The notes: generated from the letters alone by a model not told the origin. A DNA stretch of 64,000 bases from Polynucleobacter aenigmaticus (GCF_002206635.1 NZ_NGUO01000002.1:62001-126000), one strand, 5' to 3'. Positions 28,602-38,745 are shown, counted from the stretch's first letter. Made by a program: numbers and translations.

Positions 28602-29570
28602 ATGTCCGCCACAATGAACGCAGATTTACTGACTCTTTTCACAGGCAATGCAAATCCGGTTTTGGCCCATGCGGTAGCCAAAGAGCTCAATCTCCCGATG
28701 GGAAAAGCTTTTGTAGGTCGCTTCTCCGATGGTGAAATCCAGGTAGAAATTCAAGAAAATGTCCGCGGTAAAAATGTCGTAGTCATCCAATCTACTTGTG
28801 CTCCAACGAACGATAGTTTGATGGAGCTTATGATCATGATTGATGCTCTCAAACGAGCTTCTGCGGGCCGAATAACCGCAGTGATCCCTTACTTCGGTTA
28901 CGCTAGACAAGACCGTCGCCCACGCTCAGCTCGGGTTGCGATCTCCGCCAGAATCGTGGCAAACATGCTTCAGTCCGTTGCCGGCGTTGAGCGTGTTTTA
29001 ACCATGGATCTCCATGCTGACCAAATTCAGGGCTTCTTTGACATCCCGGTAGACAACATCTATTCATCCCCAGTATTGCTTGCTGACCTTCAGGCTCAGA
29101 AGACCCAAAAAGATCTCCTTATTGTTTCGCCAGATATTGGTGGCGTTGTTCGCGCCCGCGCAATGGCCAAGCAATTGGGTACAGATTTGGCAATTATTGA
29201 TAAACGTCGCCCAAAAGCAAATGTGTCAGAAGTAATGCACCTGATTGGCGAAGTAGAGGGCCGTCACTGCGTGATCATGGACGACATCATTGATACTGGT
29301 GGCACTCTCTGTAAAGCTGCTGAGGCCCTAAAAGAGCGTGGCGCCAAGGGCGTTACTGCCTACTGCACCCATGCTGTTCTCTCTGGTGGTGCTGTGGCAC
29401 GTATTGCCGCTTCTGAGTTAGACGAATTAGTCGTTACCGACACCATTCCACTGACTTCAGAAGCTCTGAAAGTAGCCAAAATCCGCCAATTGAGTGTTGC
29501 CCCGATCCTAGCTGAGACCCTTTCCCGCATTAGCAAGGGTGATTCAGTCATGTCGATGTTCGCCGAATAA
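28602..29570 (+). CDS. prs: Prs, ribose-phosphate pyrophosphokinase
   Basis: 322 residues. Prs makes PRPP from ribose 5-phosphate and ATP for nucleotide, His, Trp and NAD synthesis. Visible are [18 protein letters not shown] at the start, the ATP loop [11 protein letters not shown], the flexible-loop segment [17 protein letters not shown] and the PRPP motif [14 protein letters not shown] start at ATG 28614 is also possible. It is 61 nt after the tRNA and is followed by rplY with its own promoter. Confidence 0.97.
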   Translation: MSATMNADLLTLFTGNANPVLAHAVAKELNLPMGKAFVGRFSDGEIQVEIQENVRGKNVVVIQSTCAPTNDSLMELMIMIDALKRASAGRITAVIPYFGYARQDRRPRSARVAISARIVANMLQSVAGVERVLTMDLHADQIQGFFDIPVDNIYSSPVLLADLQAQKTQKDLLIVSPDIGGVVRARAMAKQLGTDLAIIDKRRPKANVSEVMHLIGEVEGRHCVIMDDIIDTGGTLCKAAEALKERGAKGVTAYCTHAVLSGGAVARIAASELDELVVTDTIPLTSEALKVAKIRQLSVAPILAETLSRISKGDSVMSMFAE

Positions 29571-29644
29571 GCCCAAAATAGCGTTTACAACCCTGTTTTT
29601 TATAGTTTTGAGGCTCTTCTAGCCAAAAACTGCTATTCCCACGA

Positions 29645-29650
29645 TATAAT
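29645..29650 (+). promoter_or_regulatory. Putative -10 of rplY
   Basis: A perfect TATAAT lies 57 nt before the rplY ATG in a 137-bp gap after prs. The -35 position is poor (CCAAAA at 17 bp), so the promoter rests mainly on the -10. Confidence 0.45.
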
Positions 29651-29707
29651 CAAAGGCTTTTCTGTTTGGTCGCGAACGGAAATTAACCTTAATTTTAGGA
29701 ATTCGAT

Positions 29708-30346
29708 ATGAAAGTAGTAGCCTTTGAAAGAAGCGTACAGGGAACGGGTGCGAGCCGCCGTCTGCGCAACTCCGGTAAAACTCCGGGCATCATCTATGGC
29801 GGTAAAGACGCCGTATCAGTAATTGAGTTGGATCACAACGCACTATTCCATGCTCTCCGTAAGGAAGCATTCCACTCATCCATTCTTGATCTTGAAATCG
29901 GCGGCAAAGCACAAAAAGTGTTGTTACGCGATTACCAGATGCATCCATTTAAGCCTTTGGTTCTGCATATCGACTTCCAGCGCGTTTCTGCGACTGAGAA
30001 AGTTCACATGCGCGTTCCATTGCACTTCATCAATGCTGATACTTCATCTGCAGTGAAATTACAAGGCGCTGTAGTTAGCCACATCTCCACTGATTTGGAA
30101 GTGTCTTGCTTACCAGCAGACTTGCCAGAGTTCATTGAAGTGGACTTGAGCAAAATTGAAGTTGGTCATGGTATTCATGCTAAAGACATCACATTACCAA
30201 AAGGCGTTTCCTTGGTATTGCATATCGAGCAAGAAAACCCAGTATTAGCTAACGCACGTATCCCAGCAGTGAAATCTGCCGATACTGAAGCTGCTCCTTC
30301 AGCTGCTGGAGCTCCTGCTGCTGAAGCTGCAAAAGATAAATCTTAA
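29708..30346 (+). CDS. rplY: 50S ribosomal protein L25/general stress protein Ctc
   Basis: 212 residues: the long form, with an L25 5S-rRNA-binding domain (about 1-95, [27 protein letters not shown] in outline) plus the C-terminal Ctc/TL5 beta domain (about 100-190) and an Ala-rich tail. It binds 5S rRNA in the central protuberance. An AGGAA ribosome site and a strong downstream terminator support an independent transcript. Confidence 0.96.
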   Translation: MKVVAFERSVQGTGASRRLRNSGKTPGIIYGGKDAVSVIELDHNALFHALRKEAFHSSILDLEIGGKAQKVLLRDYQMHPFKPLVLHIDFQRVSATEKVHMRVPLHFINADTSSAVKLQGAVVSHISTDLEVSCLPADLPEFIEVDLSKIEVGHGIHAKDITLPKGVSLVLHIEQENPVLANARIPAVKSADTEAAPSAAGAPAAEAAKDKS

Positions 30347-30378
30347 TTATTTAAGCCTTATCTTTGCGACAAAGAAGG

Positions 30379-30405
30379 CCCGCTGAATAGCGGGTTTTCT
30401 TTTTT
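30379..30405 (+). terminator. Rho-independent terminator after rplY
   Basis: Stem CCCGCT / AGCGGG with loop GAAT, then TTTTCTTTTTT. Confidence 0.85.
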
Positions 30406-30436
30406 GCAGAAATACTTTTATGCTTAAGCACTGAAT

Positions 30437-31033
30437 ATGACTAAATTAATTGTTGGCCTCGGCAACCCAGGCGATGAACATAAAGAAGATCGGCACAACG
30501 CTGGTTTCTGGTTTGTAGACGCCCTCGCCAAGCAATTAAACACCCGCTTTGAAACTGAAAAACGCTTTCATGGAAAAGTGGCGAAGGGTAAATGGGGTGG
30601 CGAAGATCTCTTCTTACTAAAGCCCTCTACCTATATGAATCTCAGTGGTCAGGCCGTAGGGGCACTTTGCCGCTTCCACAAAATTACACCCCAAGATGTG
30701 TTGGTGGTGCAGGATGAGCTGGATCTCAAGCCCGGCACGGCGCGCATCAAGCTTGGCGGCGGAACTGGCGGACACAATGGCTTAAAAGACATCCAAGCCC
30801 ACCTCAGCACACCTGAATACTGGCGCTTACGATTAGGCATCGGCCACCCTCGCGACCTTACTGCGGAAGGCGCTCGTCCGATGGATGTGGCTGACTACGT
30901 ATTAAGACGGCCCTTGCAGGCAGAACAAAAACAAATTGAAGCCAGTATTGAAAATGGCTTGCAAATTCTTTCTTTGTTTCTCAAGGGTGATACTCAAGCA
31001 GCGATGCTGGAATTGCATTCCAAAACAAATTAA
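30437..31033 (+). CDS. pth: Pth, peptidyl-tRNA hydrolase
   Basis: 198 residues. Pth releases peptides from tRNAs dropped during translation. The VGLGNPGDEHKEDRHNAGFW block with the catalytic His, the KPSTYMNLSG segment, DELDLKPGTARIKLGGGTGGHNGL and RLRLGIGHP are all intact. It comes after the rplY terminator and converges on the ferredoxin gene with a 22-nt gap. Confidence 0.97.
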   Translation: MTKLIVGLGNPGDEHKEDRHNAGFWFVDALAKQLNTRFETEKRFHGKVAKGKWGGEDLFLLKPSTYMNLSGQAVGALCRFHKITPQDVLVVQDELDLKPGTARIKLGGGTGGHNGLKDIQAHLSTPEYWRLRLGIGHPRDLTAEGARPMDVADYVLRRPLQAEQKQIEASIENGLQILSLFLKGDTQAAMLELHSKTN

Positions 31034-31055
31034 TTGCCGCTGAATTTCTGAAGAG

Positions 31056-31340
<285 letters not shown>

Positions 31341-31838
31341 TTACACTTTATTTTGATTGGCAGCCGCAATCTTTTTTACCAGCCACTTTTCTACGGATGG
31401 GAAAACAAATTTACTGACATCGCCGCCCATTAAAGCGATCTCACGAACAAAAGTTCCAGAGATAAATTGATACTGGTCGGATGGCGTCAAAAACAAGGTT
31501 TCTACATCGGGCAATAAATAGCGGTTCATACCCGCCATCTGAAACTCGTATTCAAAATCCGATACTGCGCGCAAGCCACGCACAATCACACGAGCATTAT
31601 GCTGACGGGCAAAGTCTTTTAAGAGGCCTGTGAAGCCAACAATCTTGACGTTGGAATAATGACCAAGAACTTCTTTGGCGATTTCAATGCGCTCTTCCAA
31701 GTTAAAGAAAGGGTGCTTGCTACGACTATCAGCAACACCAACAATCAGTTCACCGAAGATGCTAGAGGCACGGCGTACCAAGTCCTCGTGACCACGAGTA
31801 AAAGGATCAAATGTTCCAGGGTATACAGCAACAGTCAT
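31341..31838 (-). CDS. coaD: CoaD, phosphopantetheine adenylyltransferase
   Basis: 165 residues. CoaD transfers AMP to 4'-phosphopantetheine, the penultimate step of coenzyme A synthesis. The nucleotidyltransferase signature [17 protein letters not shown] sits at the N-terminus and the second motif is [21 protein letters not shown]. An AGGAG ribosome site precedes the ATG. It lies between rsmD (36 nt upstream) and the ferredoxin gene. Confidence 0.96.
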   Translation of the reverse strand: MTVAVYPGTFDPFTRGHEDLVRRASSIFGELIVGVADSRSKHPFFNLEERIEIAKEVLGHYSNVKIVGFTGLLKDFARQHNARVIVRGLRAVSDFEYEFQMAGMNRYLLPDVETLFLTPSDQYQFISGTFVREIALMGGDVSKFVFPSVEKWLVKKIAAANQNKV

Positions 31839-31874
31839 AACACTCCTAAGGCTTTATCAGCTACAGGCAAGATT

Positions 31875-32534
31875 TTAGTCCCTTCTAGAGCGAAATAGAC
31901 AAGCTTTTACCTGACCAGCCTCTAAGTACTTTCCACAATGCCAATTAGGCATTAGGGCCTCAATCTGATCACGAGAGCGACTTGCAGGAAACTCTACATA
32001 AATCCCCCCGCCAGCACTGTCATCGCATACACGGGCAGCCTCCGCAAGCGCTTGATTTAATAAGCCCTCTTCCTGAAATGGTGGGTCTATGAAAATCAAA
32101 TTGCTAGAGTGATCAGCCTGTTGCTTTAAAAATTCCAAACTATCTCTGTGCAGTATTTGAATTACCCCAGGCGCCGGAGAAGATTGGAGTGCGGCAAAAT
32201 TGGTCAGAAGATTTGCATGGGCTTTTTTATCTTTTTCCAACAAGATCACCGCATTGGCATGTCGCGAAGCAGCCTCAAAACCTAAAGCGCCCGTTCCAGC
32301 GAACAAATCCAAACAGTTCAAGTCGGTGAGATCCTGCCCCAACCAATTAAATAATGTCTCACGAACCCGATCCGTGCTCGGACGCAAACCTGGCAGATCC
32401 AAAACGTTCAATAAGCGGCTACGCCAAACTCCCCCAATGATGCGAATTTTCTTGGGGGGATCAGAGCGCTTTCCTGGCTTTCCTAGATGCGCTGATTTGG
32501 CTAGCTTATTTATTTTTAGCCCCCAAAACCACAA
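31875..32534 (-). CDS. rsmD: RsmD, 16S rRNA (guanine966-N2)-methyltransferase
   Basis: 219 residues at most. Motifs IRIIGGVWRSRLL, RPSTDRVRETLFNWL, the SAM motif LDLFAGTGALGFEA and the catalytic DPPF are present. The ATG at 32534 overlaps the upstream M16 gene by 29 nt in another frame; the family normally starts near KKIRIIGG, so the first 25 or so residues are an extension or the true start is a non-ATG codon further in. Coupled translation with the peptidase gene is likely. Confidence 0.93.
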   Translation of the reverse strand: MWFWGLKINKLAKSAHLGKPGKRSDPPKKIRIIGGVWRSRLLNVLDLPGLRPSTDRVRETLFNWLGQDLTDLNCLDLFAGTGALGFEAASRHANAVILLEKDKKAHANLLTNFAALQSSPAPGVIQILHRDSLEFLKQQADHSSNLIFIDPPFQEEGLLNQALAEAARVCDDSAGGGIYVEFPASRSRDQIEALMPNWHCGKYLEAGQVKACLFRSRRD

Positions 32535-33852
32535 TCTTCATCCGATCCATGGCTAAATATTTTTGAAATGCCGCCTTTACCTGCTCCAAGCTCACTGCTT
32601 CCACTTGCTTAGTCCACACCTCCATCGTATCGAGCGGTAAATTATTCCAAGCAATTGATGAGACGTTATCCAGTAACTTGCGGTTGTTATCAATTCTTAA
32701 TGGATAGCCATTCATCAAATTTGCTTTGGCAGCATCCAGTTCAATTTGTGTAGGTCCATTAACAATAAATTGTGCGATCGTTGAGCTCATTACTTCTAGC
32801 GCCAAGGTAGCTTGATCATTCTTGGTTTGTAATCCAGCCTGAAATATCCCCGCATTCTTACCAGGGGCAAAGTAACTAAAGACACTGTAGGCCAGTCCAC
32901 GCTGCTCACGAACTTCTGACATCAATCTCGAAACGAAGCCGCCGCCGCCCAGGATGTAGTTGCCGACCAGTAAGGGGAAGTAATCGGGGTTACTGCGCGT
33001 GACCGCTGTCATTCCCATGGCAATATGCGCTTGCTGAGAATCAAATGGAATAGTCATCTCACGTTGACTCAAGGGCTCTACTGGTGAACGCTCGAACTCT
33101 GGCAACTTCGCGATAGGAGAGCCAGATTGAGGCACTTTTTGCAATAAGCCCTGAACTATTTCAGCAGCCTCAGCCTTACTGACATCGCCAACAATGCTGA
33201 CAATCATTCTGTCACCACGGTAAAACTCTTTGTGGAATTGCTGCAAATCAGTTGCACTGATATTGGCAATAGTCTGCACAGATGGCGAATTACCCAATGG
33301 ATAATTTCCGTAAACTGATTTTCTAAAGCGGCGCTCTAGTACTGCCTCCGGTTTAGTCTCAGACTCAAGTAAAGCAGTAGTCATTCTTTGCTTCTCACGC
33401 ACTAAGATCTTGGCATCGTAAGTAGGTGCACTCAACATGGCTGAGGCTAATTGAACAGCACGATCGAGCAGATCTTTTCTGCTCAGGGTCCGTATGCGCA
33501 TAGTCGCGCGCTCACCACCGACAGAGACTCCAAGGTTTGCACCCAAGTCCGCAATCTCATCGGCAATCTGCGCCTCTGTAAGCAAACCTGTATTGGACTT
33601 GGCGCCATAGTTCATTAGCTGGCCGGCCACAGTTGCTAAGCCACTCTTTGCTGCAGGATCATAGCGATCGCCTGCATCAATGCTGATCTCAATATCAACC
33701 ATAGGCAAAGTTTTAGTTTGAACCAAATAGGCCTGTGCACCCTTATAAGAATCCAACTTCTCAATGGGTAAGATGGCATGTGCAGATGTGAGTAATCCAG
33801 CTGTCAATACCGCTACAAGATAGGCTTGCTTAATCAATTTATTTAACGGCAC
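32506..33852 (-). CDS. M16-family peptidase-like subunit lacking the zinc motif
   Basis: 448 residues from a GTG at 33852, which directly precedes a signal peptide (LIKQAYLVAVLTAGLLTSAHA). The M16 fold is clear (VDIEISIDAGDRYDP; GGGGFVSRLMSEVREQRGLAYS), but the zinc motif HXXEH is replaced by TVAGQLMNYG, so this is the non-catalytic partner of the gene upstream. The start overlaps the upstream stop by 14 nt. Such pairs form a periplasmic two-subunit protease resembling mitochondrial processing peptidase. Confidence 0.88.
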   Translation of the reverse strand: MPLNKLIKQAYLVAVLTAGLLTSAHAILPIEKLDSYKGAQAYLVQTKTLPMVDIEISIDAGDRYDPAAKSGLATVAGQLMNYGAKSNTGLLTEAQIADEIADLGANLGVSVGGERATMRIRTLSRKDLLDRAVQLASAMLSAPTYDAKILVREKQRMTTALLESETKPEAVLERRFRKSVYGNYPLGNSPSVQTIANISATDLQQFHKEFYRGDRMIVSIVGDVSKAEAAEIVQGLLQKVPQSGSPIAKLPEFERSPVEPLSQREMTIPFDSQQAHIAMGMTAVTRSNPDYFPLLVGNYILGGGGFVSRLMSEVREQRGLAYSVFSYFAPGKNAGIFQAGLQTKNDQATLALEVMSSTIAQFIVNGPTQIELDAAKANLMNGYPLRIDNNRKLLDNVSSIAWNNLPLDTMEVWTKQVEAVSLEQVKAAFQKYLAMDRMKIVVLGAKNK

Positions 33853-35224
33853 GATTGTCTCCTTGCTTGCTCTCACTAGACTTGCGCGCCTGTGGATCCA
33901 AGACTGCAATGGTCAGCCCTTTATCGACTAAATATTTTTTAGAAACCGCCTGAACTTGGGCTGGAGTGATGGTTTGCATCCTCTCCAACATCACATCAAT
34001 GTCTCGCCAAGAGAAGCCCGCCATCTCAGTGCTACCAATTTCCATGGCTTGACCAAAAATAGAGTCGCGCTTATAAATCTGCTCCGACAGAATGCGTACC
34101 TTGATGCGCTTTAACTCTGAATCCAGGATTCCGTGATCCACAATTTCTTTTAGGGCCTTCCGAATACTGCTTTCCGCTTGCTCGACTGTTTTGCCCTTGG
34201 CCATACTAGTGCTAATTAAAAATAATTCTGGGCCCCTGGAGATCATGTCGTAGCCAACACCTACATCATTGACCACTCGCTCTTGCTTAACAAGCGTGCG
34301 ATTTAGACGGGCATTGTCATAGCCATCTAGTACAGCTGCCAATAGCTCTAAGGCATAGGGTTCATCGTCATCCAATTTGCCAGGCTGAAGTTTTGGCACT
34401 TTCCAAGCCATAGCCAATTGGGCGCTATCCGCTGGCGCCTTTACTTGCACCTTCTTGATGCCTTTTTGTGTTGGCTCTACCTGGGGCTTACGTACCGGCA
34501 ACTCTCTTGCAGAAGCAGCCCCGTAATATTTTTCTACAACTTGTAAAACTACTTTTGGGTCAACATCACCAGCAATCACTACAGTTGCATTATTCGGCTT
34601 GTACCAACTGCGATACCAGTCACGCGCATCTGCCGCCTTCATATTCTCAAGATCATTCATCCACCCGACTACTGGATGACGATAGGGGGAGCTCATATAA
34701 GCAGTGGCCATTAAGGATTCGTTGAGTAAGCTGCTGGGATTATCTTCGGTGCGCAGACGACGCTCTTCCATCACTACCTGAATCTCTTTTAAGAACTCGG
34801 CATCATCAAAATTGAGATTGCTCATCCGATCAGCCTCAAGCTTCATCACTTCATCTAATTTGGATTTTTCAACCTGTTGAAAGTAGGCTGTGTAATCACG
34901 TGAGGTGAATGCATTCTCGCGCCCACCAACAGCAGCCACCATGCGAGAGAATTCGCCTGACTTTACTTTGTCTGTACCCTTAAACATCATGTGCTCAAGC
35001 ACATGAGCTACACCAGTTCGGCCATTGACTTCGTCCATTGATCCGGCGCGATACCAAACCATATGTGCAACGGTAGGTGCTCGGTGATCTTCGCGCACGA
35101 TGAGCTTGAGTCCATTAGAAAGTTGAAACTCATGGGTATTTGGTGTGCCAGCATCCGAGGCTGCCCAAGCGGTCTGGCAACAGAGCATCAAATAGAAAGA
35201 AAAACGCAGTAAAGTAGAGCGCAT
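33839..35224 (-). CDS. M16-family zinc protease, catalytic subunit
   Basis: 461 residues from ATG 35224 with a signal peptide (MRSTLLRFSFYLMLCCQTAWA). The inverted zinc motif HVLEH is in GVAHVLEHMMFKGT, and the downstream Glu is in the SRDYTAYFQQVEKSKLDEVMKLEADRM region. It is paired with the non-catalytic subunit downstream, with overlapping ends. Probable role is degradation of periplasmic peptides. It is divergent from ftsY, with 62 bp between starts. Confidence 0.92.
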   Translation of the reverse strand: MRSTLLRFSFYLMLCCQTAWAASDAGTPNTHEFQLSNGLKLIVREDHRAPTVAHMVWYRAGSMDEVNGRTGVAHVLEHMMFKGTDKVKSGEFSRMVAAVGGRENAFTSRDYTAYFQQVEKSKLDEVMKLEADRMSNLNFDDAEFLKEIQVVMEERRLRTEDNPSSLLNESLMATAYMSSPYRHPVVGWMNDLENMKAADARDWYRSWYKPNNATVVIAGDVDPKVVLQVVEKYYGAASARELPVRKPQVEPTQKGIKKVQVKAPADSAQLAMAWKVPKLQPGKLDDDEPYALELLAAVLDGYDNARLNRTLVKQERVVNDVGVGYDMISRGPELFLISTSMAKGKTVEQAESSIRKALKEIVDHGILDSELKRIKVRILSEQIYKRDSIFGQAMEIGSTEMAGFSWRDIDVMLERMQTITPAQVQAVSKKYLVDKGLTIAVLDPQARKSSESKQGDNRAVK

Positions 35225-35286
35225 CTGTAAGATCACCTATCCCAAGAATTAAATTGATAAGATGCAAGGATTAAATTGTATCGATT

Positions 35287-36177
35287 ATGTTCGGCCTACG
35301 TAAAACCCTCGGATCCCTATTTAAATCCAATCAGACTGATGAAGCCTGGTTTGATGCCCTAGAAGAATCTCTCATCCTTAGCGATGTGGGCCTACCTACG
35401 ACTGAGCAACTGATTAGTAAACTCCGTAAGGCCGCTAAATCTGAAAAAGCCAATAGCCCAGAAGATCTTCAAAAGTTATTGATTCAAGAAGTTGCCACCC
35501 TATTAAAACCATTAGAGCCGATTCCCAATCCTTTATATGTGCATGAACAAAAGACGGTGCCTGAAGTTTGGCTAGTGATTGGCGTCAATGGTGCAGGCAA
35601 GACCACGACGATCGGCAAGCTTTGCCGCCTCTTCCAGTCACAAGGTAAATCCGTTCTGCTGGCAGCGGGCGATACCTTCAGGGCCGCAGCGCGGAACCAG
35701 CTCCTTGAATGGGGTGATCGTAACCAAGTAGACGTCATCATGCAAGAGAGTGGCGACGCTGCAGCAGTGGCTCACGATGCCATTCATGCAGCGATTTCAC
35801 GCAATAATGACATTCTGATTATTGATACTGCTGGCCGACTTGCCACCCAAGATCACTTAATGGAAGAACTAAAGAAGGTAAAAAGAGTCATCGGCAAGGC
35901 CCTTCCTGGGGCGCCTCACCAGACTTTGCTGGTTCTTGATGGCAATACTGGTCAAAACGGTTTAAGCCAGGTGAAGGCGTTTCACGCAGCTTTAGGGCTT
36001 AGCGCTCTAATCGTTACTAAATTAGACGGCACCGCCAAAGGGGGAGTGATTTGCGCACTCGCCCATATCTTGAATAACGGGCCAAAACCAGTAGTTTTAG
36101 CCTTGGGTAAAGGGGAGGGAATTGATGACTTAGCCCCCTTCACAGCCGCCCAATATTCGTCAGAATTATTCAATTAA
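35287..36177 (+). CDS. ftsY: FtsY, signal recognition particle receptor
   Basis: 296 residues. The NG GTPase core is complete: GVNGAGKTTTIGKL (G1), DTFRAAARNQL, DTAGRLATQ (G3), TKLDGTAKGG (G4). FtsY docks the SRP-ribosome complex at the membrane. The acidic A domain found in E. coli is almost absent, as in many betaproteobacteria. In E. coli ftsE and ftsX follow; here rpoH comes next, after 92 bases holding a CIRCE-like operator. Confidence 0.95.
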   Translation: MFGLRKTLGSLFKSNQTDEAWFDALEESLILSDVGLPTTEQLISKLRKAAKSEKANSPEDLQKLLIQEVATLLKPLEPIPNPLYVHEQKTVPEVWLVIGVNGAGKTTTIGKLCRLFQSQGKSVLLAAGDTFRAAARNQLLEWGDRNQVDVIMQESGDAAAVAHDAIHAAISRNNDILIIDTAGRLATQDHLMEELKKVKRVIGKALPGAPHQTLLVLDGNTGQNGLSQVKAFHAALGLSALIVTKLDGTAKGGVICALAHILNNGPKPVVLALGKGEGIDDLAPFTAAQYSSELFN

Positions 36178-36205
36178 ATCATAGACTTATAGAATTAAAA
36201 AACCC

Positions 36206-36232
36206 TTGGCACTCTCTTGACAAGAGTGCTAA
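36206..36232 (+). promoter_or_regulatory. CIRCE-like operator (HrcA site) upstream of rpoH
   Basis: TTGGCACTC - 9 nt - GAGTGCTAA. The consensus is TTAGCACTC-N9-GAGTGCTAA, so there is a single mismatch (G for A at the third base). The inverted repeat has the exact spacing bound by the HrcA repressor. Confidence 0.85.
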
Positions 36233-36235
36233 AAT
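36206..36235 (+). promoter_or_regulatory. Candidate vegetative promoter of rpoH inside the CIRCE element
   Basis: TTGGCA (36206-36211), 18 bp, TAAAAT (36230-36235). An alternative pair uses the perfect TTGACA at 36217-36222 with TCTTAT 17 bp on (36240-36245). Either would be blocked by a protein bound at the operator. Confidence 0.5.
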
Positions 36236-36269
36236 GGATTCTTATTCATACCTGAAATGCATAAAAAAA

Positions 36270-37211
36270 ATGGTTCAAAAGAAAGCATATAAACCGCAAT
36301 TGCAAGCAAGGCAGACACTGCCGGCCGCGCAGACTGCTGCGGCTTCGCTTGCCTTTCCGATGTTGCCTTCCCTAGGGGTTGGAACGCTCGACTCTTATAT
36401 TGCGTACGTTAATCGCGTACCCATGCTCAGCGCTGCAGAAGAACTGCATCTAGCGCAGGAGTTTCGTCGCACTGAAAATGTGGATGCTGCGAAAACTTTA
36501 GTTCTTTCACACCTCCGTCTGGTGGTGTCTGTTGCACGCCAATATCTAGGCTATGGAATCCCTCATGCTGACTTGATCCAAGAGGGCAATATCGGCCTCA
36601 TGAAAGCCGTTAAGCGTTACGACCCCAATCAAGGTGCACGCTTAGTCTCTTATGCCATTCACTGGATTAAGGCAGAGATTCATGAGTACATTCTCAAGAA
36701 TTGGCGCTTAGTTAAAGTTGCCACGACTAAAGCACAGCGCAAGTTGTTCTTTAATTTACGCAGCAACAAGCCCACTCTCGCCGCCCTCACCCCAAATGAA
36801 GTGGAGGCACTAGCCAAGGCCCTTGATGTCAAAGGTTCTGACGTTAAAGAAATGGAAATGCGCCTTGCTGGCGGTGATGTTGCCCTAGAGGGTGATGACA
36901 GCGATGATGAGTCAGCCTATGCGCCGATTCAATGGTTGGCCGACAACAGCCAAGAGCCTACTGAGATGATGGCTGCGGCTGCCACTGATGCATTACATGG
37001 TCCCCAACTTGATCAAGCCCTCATGGCTTTGGATGAGCGCAGCCGTAACATTGTGCAATCACGCTGGTTGGCAATGGATGCGGATGGTAAAGGGACAAAA
37101 ACATTGCATGATCTCGCGAGTGAGTACGGTATCTCAGCAGAACGCATCCGTCAGATTGAGACCTCTGCACTCAAAAAGATGCGCGGCCTCTTACAAGCGC
37201 AAGCGGCCTAA
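36270..37211 (+). CDS. rpoH: RpoH, heat-shock sigma factor (sigma-32)
   Basis: 313 residues from ATG 36270 (MVQKKAYKPQ). An upstream in-frame ATG at 36234 touches the CIRCE repeat and the -10, so it would lie before the transcript start. Region 2 (LVLSHLRLVVSVARQYLGYGIPHADLIQEGNIGLMKAVKRY in outline), the RpoH-specific box QRKLFFNLR and region 4 HTH (LASEYGISAERIRQIETSALKKMR) are present. It directs RNA polymerase to heat-shock promoters. Control by HrcA is predicted from the operator. The ribosome site is weak. Confidence 0.95.
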   Translation: MVQKKAYKPQLQARQTLPAAQTAAASLAFPMLPSLGVGTLDSYIAYVNRVPMLSAAEELHLAQEFRRTENVDAAKTLVLSHLRLVVSVARQYLGYGIPHADLIQEGNIGLMKAVKRYDPNQGARLVSYAIHWIKAEIHEYILKNWRLVKVATTKAQRKLFFNLRSNKPTLAALTPNEVEALAKALDVKGSDVKEMEMRLAGGDVALEGDDSDDESAYAPIQWLADNSQEPTEMMAAAATDALHGPQLDQALMALDERSRNIVQSRWLAMDADGKGTKTLHDLASEYGISAERIRQIETSALKKMRGLLQAQAA

Positions 37212-37236
37212 ATACACTTCCGTTACTTCGTAATTT

Positions 37237-37848
37237 TTACTTCAGCAGCTCTTTCAAGTCTTGCGCCAAGGTTTCCGGACCTTGCGCATGCTTGATATAA
37301 AGACGCAGATGCCCCTCTGGGTCAAAGGCGTAGCTTCCTGCTGTGTGATCCATGGTGTATGAATTAGGGCTGGTGCCAGGCACCTTCTTGTAATAAATCT
37401 TAAAGTCCTTAGTCACTTTCTCCAAAGCCGCCTCATCCGCTGGACGCAAGCCCAAGAAACGTGGATCAAACGCGGGAACATATTGCTTCAGTATTGCCGC
37501 AGTATCCCGATCTGGATCTACTGTTACAAATAGAACTTGTACCTTATCAGCCTGAGGACCCAGTAAAGTCATGACATGTTGCATCTCAGTGAGTGTCGTC
37601 GGGCAAATATCTGGGCACTGGGTGTAACCAAAGAACATGACTACTGCTTTGCCCTTAAAGTCAGCCATCGTTCTAACATTGCCATCGGGATCAAGCAAAC
37701 TGAAGTCATTGCCAAACGCCTTACCACCCGTAATGTCGACATTCTTGAAGCTAGCCTTTGGGCTACAGGCAAGTACAGTCAAGCCTAATAGTGACACCAT
37801 CAAAATGCGGGCAACGCGGAAACTTAGCTTTGATAAATTCATGCTCAT
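37237..37848 (-). CDS. SCO1/SenC family copper chaperone lipoprotein
   Basis: 203 residues. A lipoprotein signal (LLGLTVLAC-S) tethers it to the membrane. The thioredoxin-like domain has the copper motif CPDICPTT (C-X3-C) and the distal His in SYTMDHTAGSY. SCO proteins insert copper into the CuA site of subunit II (ctaC, at 45 kb). It is the last gene of surf1-hyp-ctaA-ctaB-sco1 and converges on rpoH with a 25-nt gap and no hairpin. Confidence 0.93.
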   Translation of the reverse strand: MSMNLSKLSFRVARILMVSLLGLTVLACSPKASFKNVDITGGKAFGNDFSLLDPDGNVRTMADFKGKAVVMFFGYTQCPDICPTTLTEMQHVMTLLGPQADKVQVLFVTVDPDRDTAAILKQYVPAFDPRFLGLRPADEAALEKVTKDFKIYYKKVPGTSPNSYTMDHTAGSYAFDPEGHLRLYIKHAQGPETLAQDLKELLK

Positions 37849-37849
37849 C

Positions 37850-38743
37850 TCAAATGAAGTAATGATCTATTAACAGCGCTGCAAACAACAGCGATAAATA
37901 GGTAATTGAAAATCGGAAAGTCTTCTTCGCCAGTGCATCACTATAAGAGACAAATAAGGCAATTGCATAAGCCAAGAATATGAAGCCCAGAATGATTGCA
38001 GAAATGAGATACACCATGCCACTCATACCGTAAATGTAAGGGAGTAAGGTAGCAGCAATCAGAATCAAGGTGTACAGCAAAATATTAAGCAGCGTGAAGC
38101 GTTCGCCATGCGTCACCGGCAGCATCGGTAAACCGCTTTGCACATAATCATCGCGACGATATAAAGCCAGCGCCCAAAAGTGTGGCGGGGTCCAAACAAA
38201 AATAATGAGCACTAAGAGCCATGCTTCAGCAGATAAACCATTGGTCACCGCAGCCCAACCTAAAGCAGGTGGCATTGCGCCAGAGAGCCCGCCAATCACG
38301 ATGTTCTGGGGGGTTGCGGGCTTCAGTAGCCAGGTATAGATAACGGCATAACCAACAAAGGTTGCGACCGTGAGCCACATCGTTAATGGGTTACAGAAGT
38401 TCCACAAAATCACCGCACCCAAACTACCGAGAACAATAGAAAAAATAGTAATGTGAAAAGGCGTTACTTCACCGGTTGCCGATGGTCTCCAAGCAGTACG
38501 CTTCATCTTGGCATCTACAGCCTGCTCAATTAAGCAGTTCATAGCAAAAGCTGCGCCAGCCAGCAGCCAAATACCCACGATGCCGCCAATCAGTACGGGG
38601 TAAGGAACCATGCCTGGCGTTGCCAAGAACATCCCAATCACGGCACAGAAAACAGCCAGCTGAGTGACGCGAGGTTTAGTCAATACCCAGAACTGGCGCC
38701 AACGTGGCATCGCTGCAGGAGAAGAAGGTGTAGGACTGCTCAT
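37850..38743 (-). CDS. ctaB: CtaB, protoheme IX farnesyltransferase (heme O synthase)
   Basis: 297 residues, about nine transmembrane helices. It attaches a farnesyl group to heme b. The UbiA-type aspartate motif is in [19 protein letters not shown] and the second in [18 protein letters not shown]. It is followed 1 nt later by sco1 and preceded by ctaA, two bases upstream, so the heme A pathway is encoded as a block. Confidence 0.96.
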   Translation of the reverse strand: MSSPTPSSPAAMPRWRQFWVLTKPRVTQLAVFCAVIGMFLATPGMVPYPVLIGGIVGIWLLAGAAFAMNCLIEQAVDAKMKRTAWRPSATGEVTPFHITIFSIVLGSLGAVILWNFCNPLTMWLTVATFVGYAVIYTWLLKPATPQNIVIGGLSGAMPPALGWAAVTNGLSAEAWLLVLIIFVWTPPHFWALALYRRDDYVQSGLPMLPVTHGERFTLLNILLYTLILIAATLLPYIYGMSGMVYLISAIILGFIFLAYAIALFVSYSDALAKKTFRFSITYLSLLFAALLIDHYFI

Positions 38744-38745
38744 AA

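Noticed and set aside
29597..29640. Hairpin AGTTTT..GGCT/AGCC..AAAACT after prs as a terminator
   Set aside because: The stem is interrupted and no T-tract follows; it could only be a weak structure before the rplY promoter.
36234..36269. Upstream ATG extending RpoH by 12 residues
   Set aside because: It lies at the edge of the CIRCE repeat and within the -10, so it would precede the transcript start.
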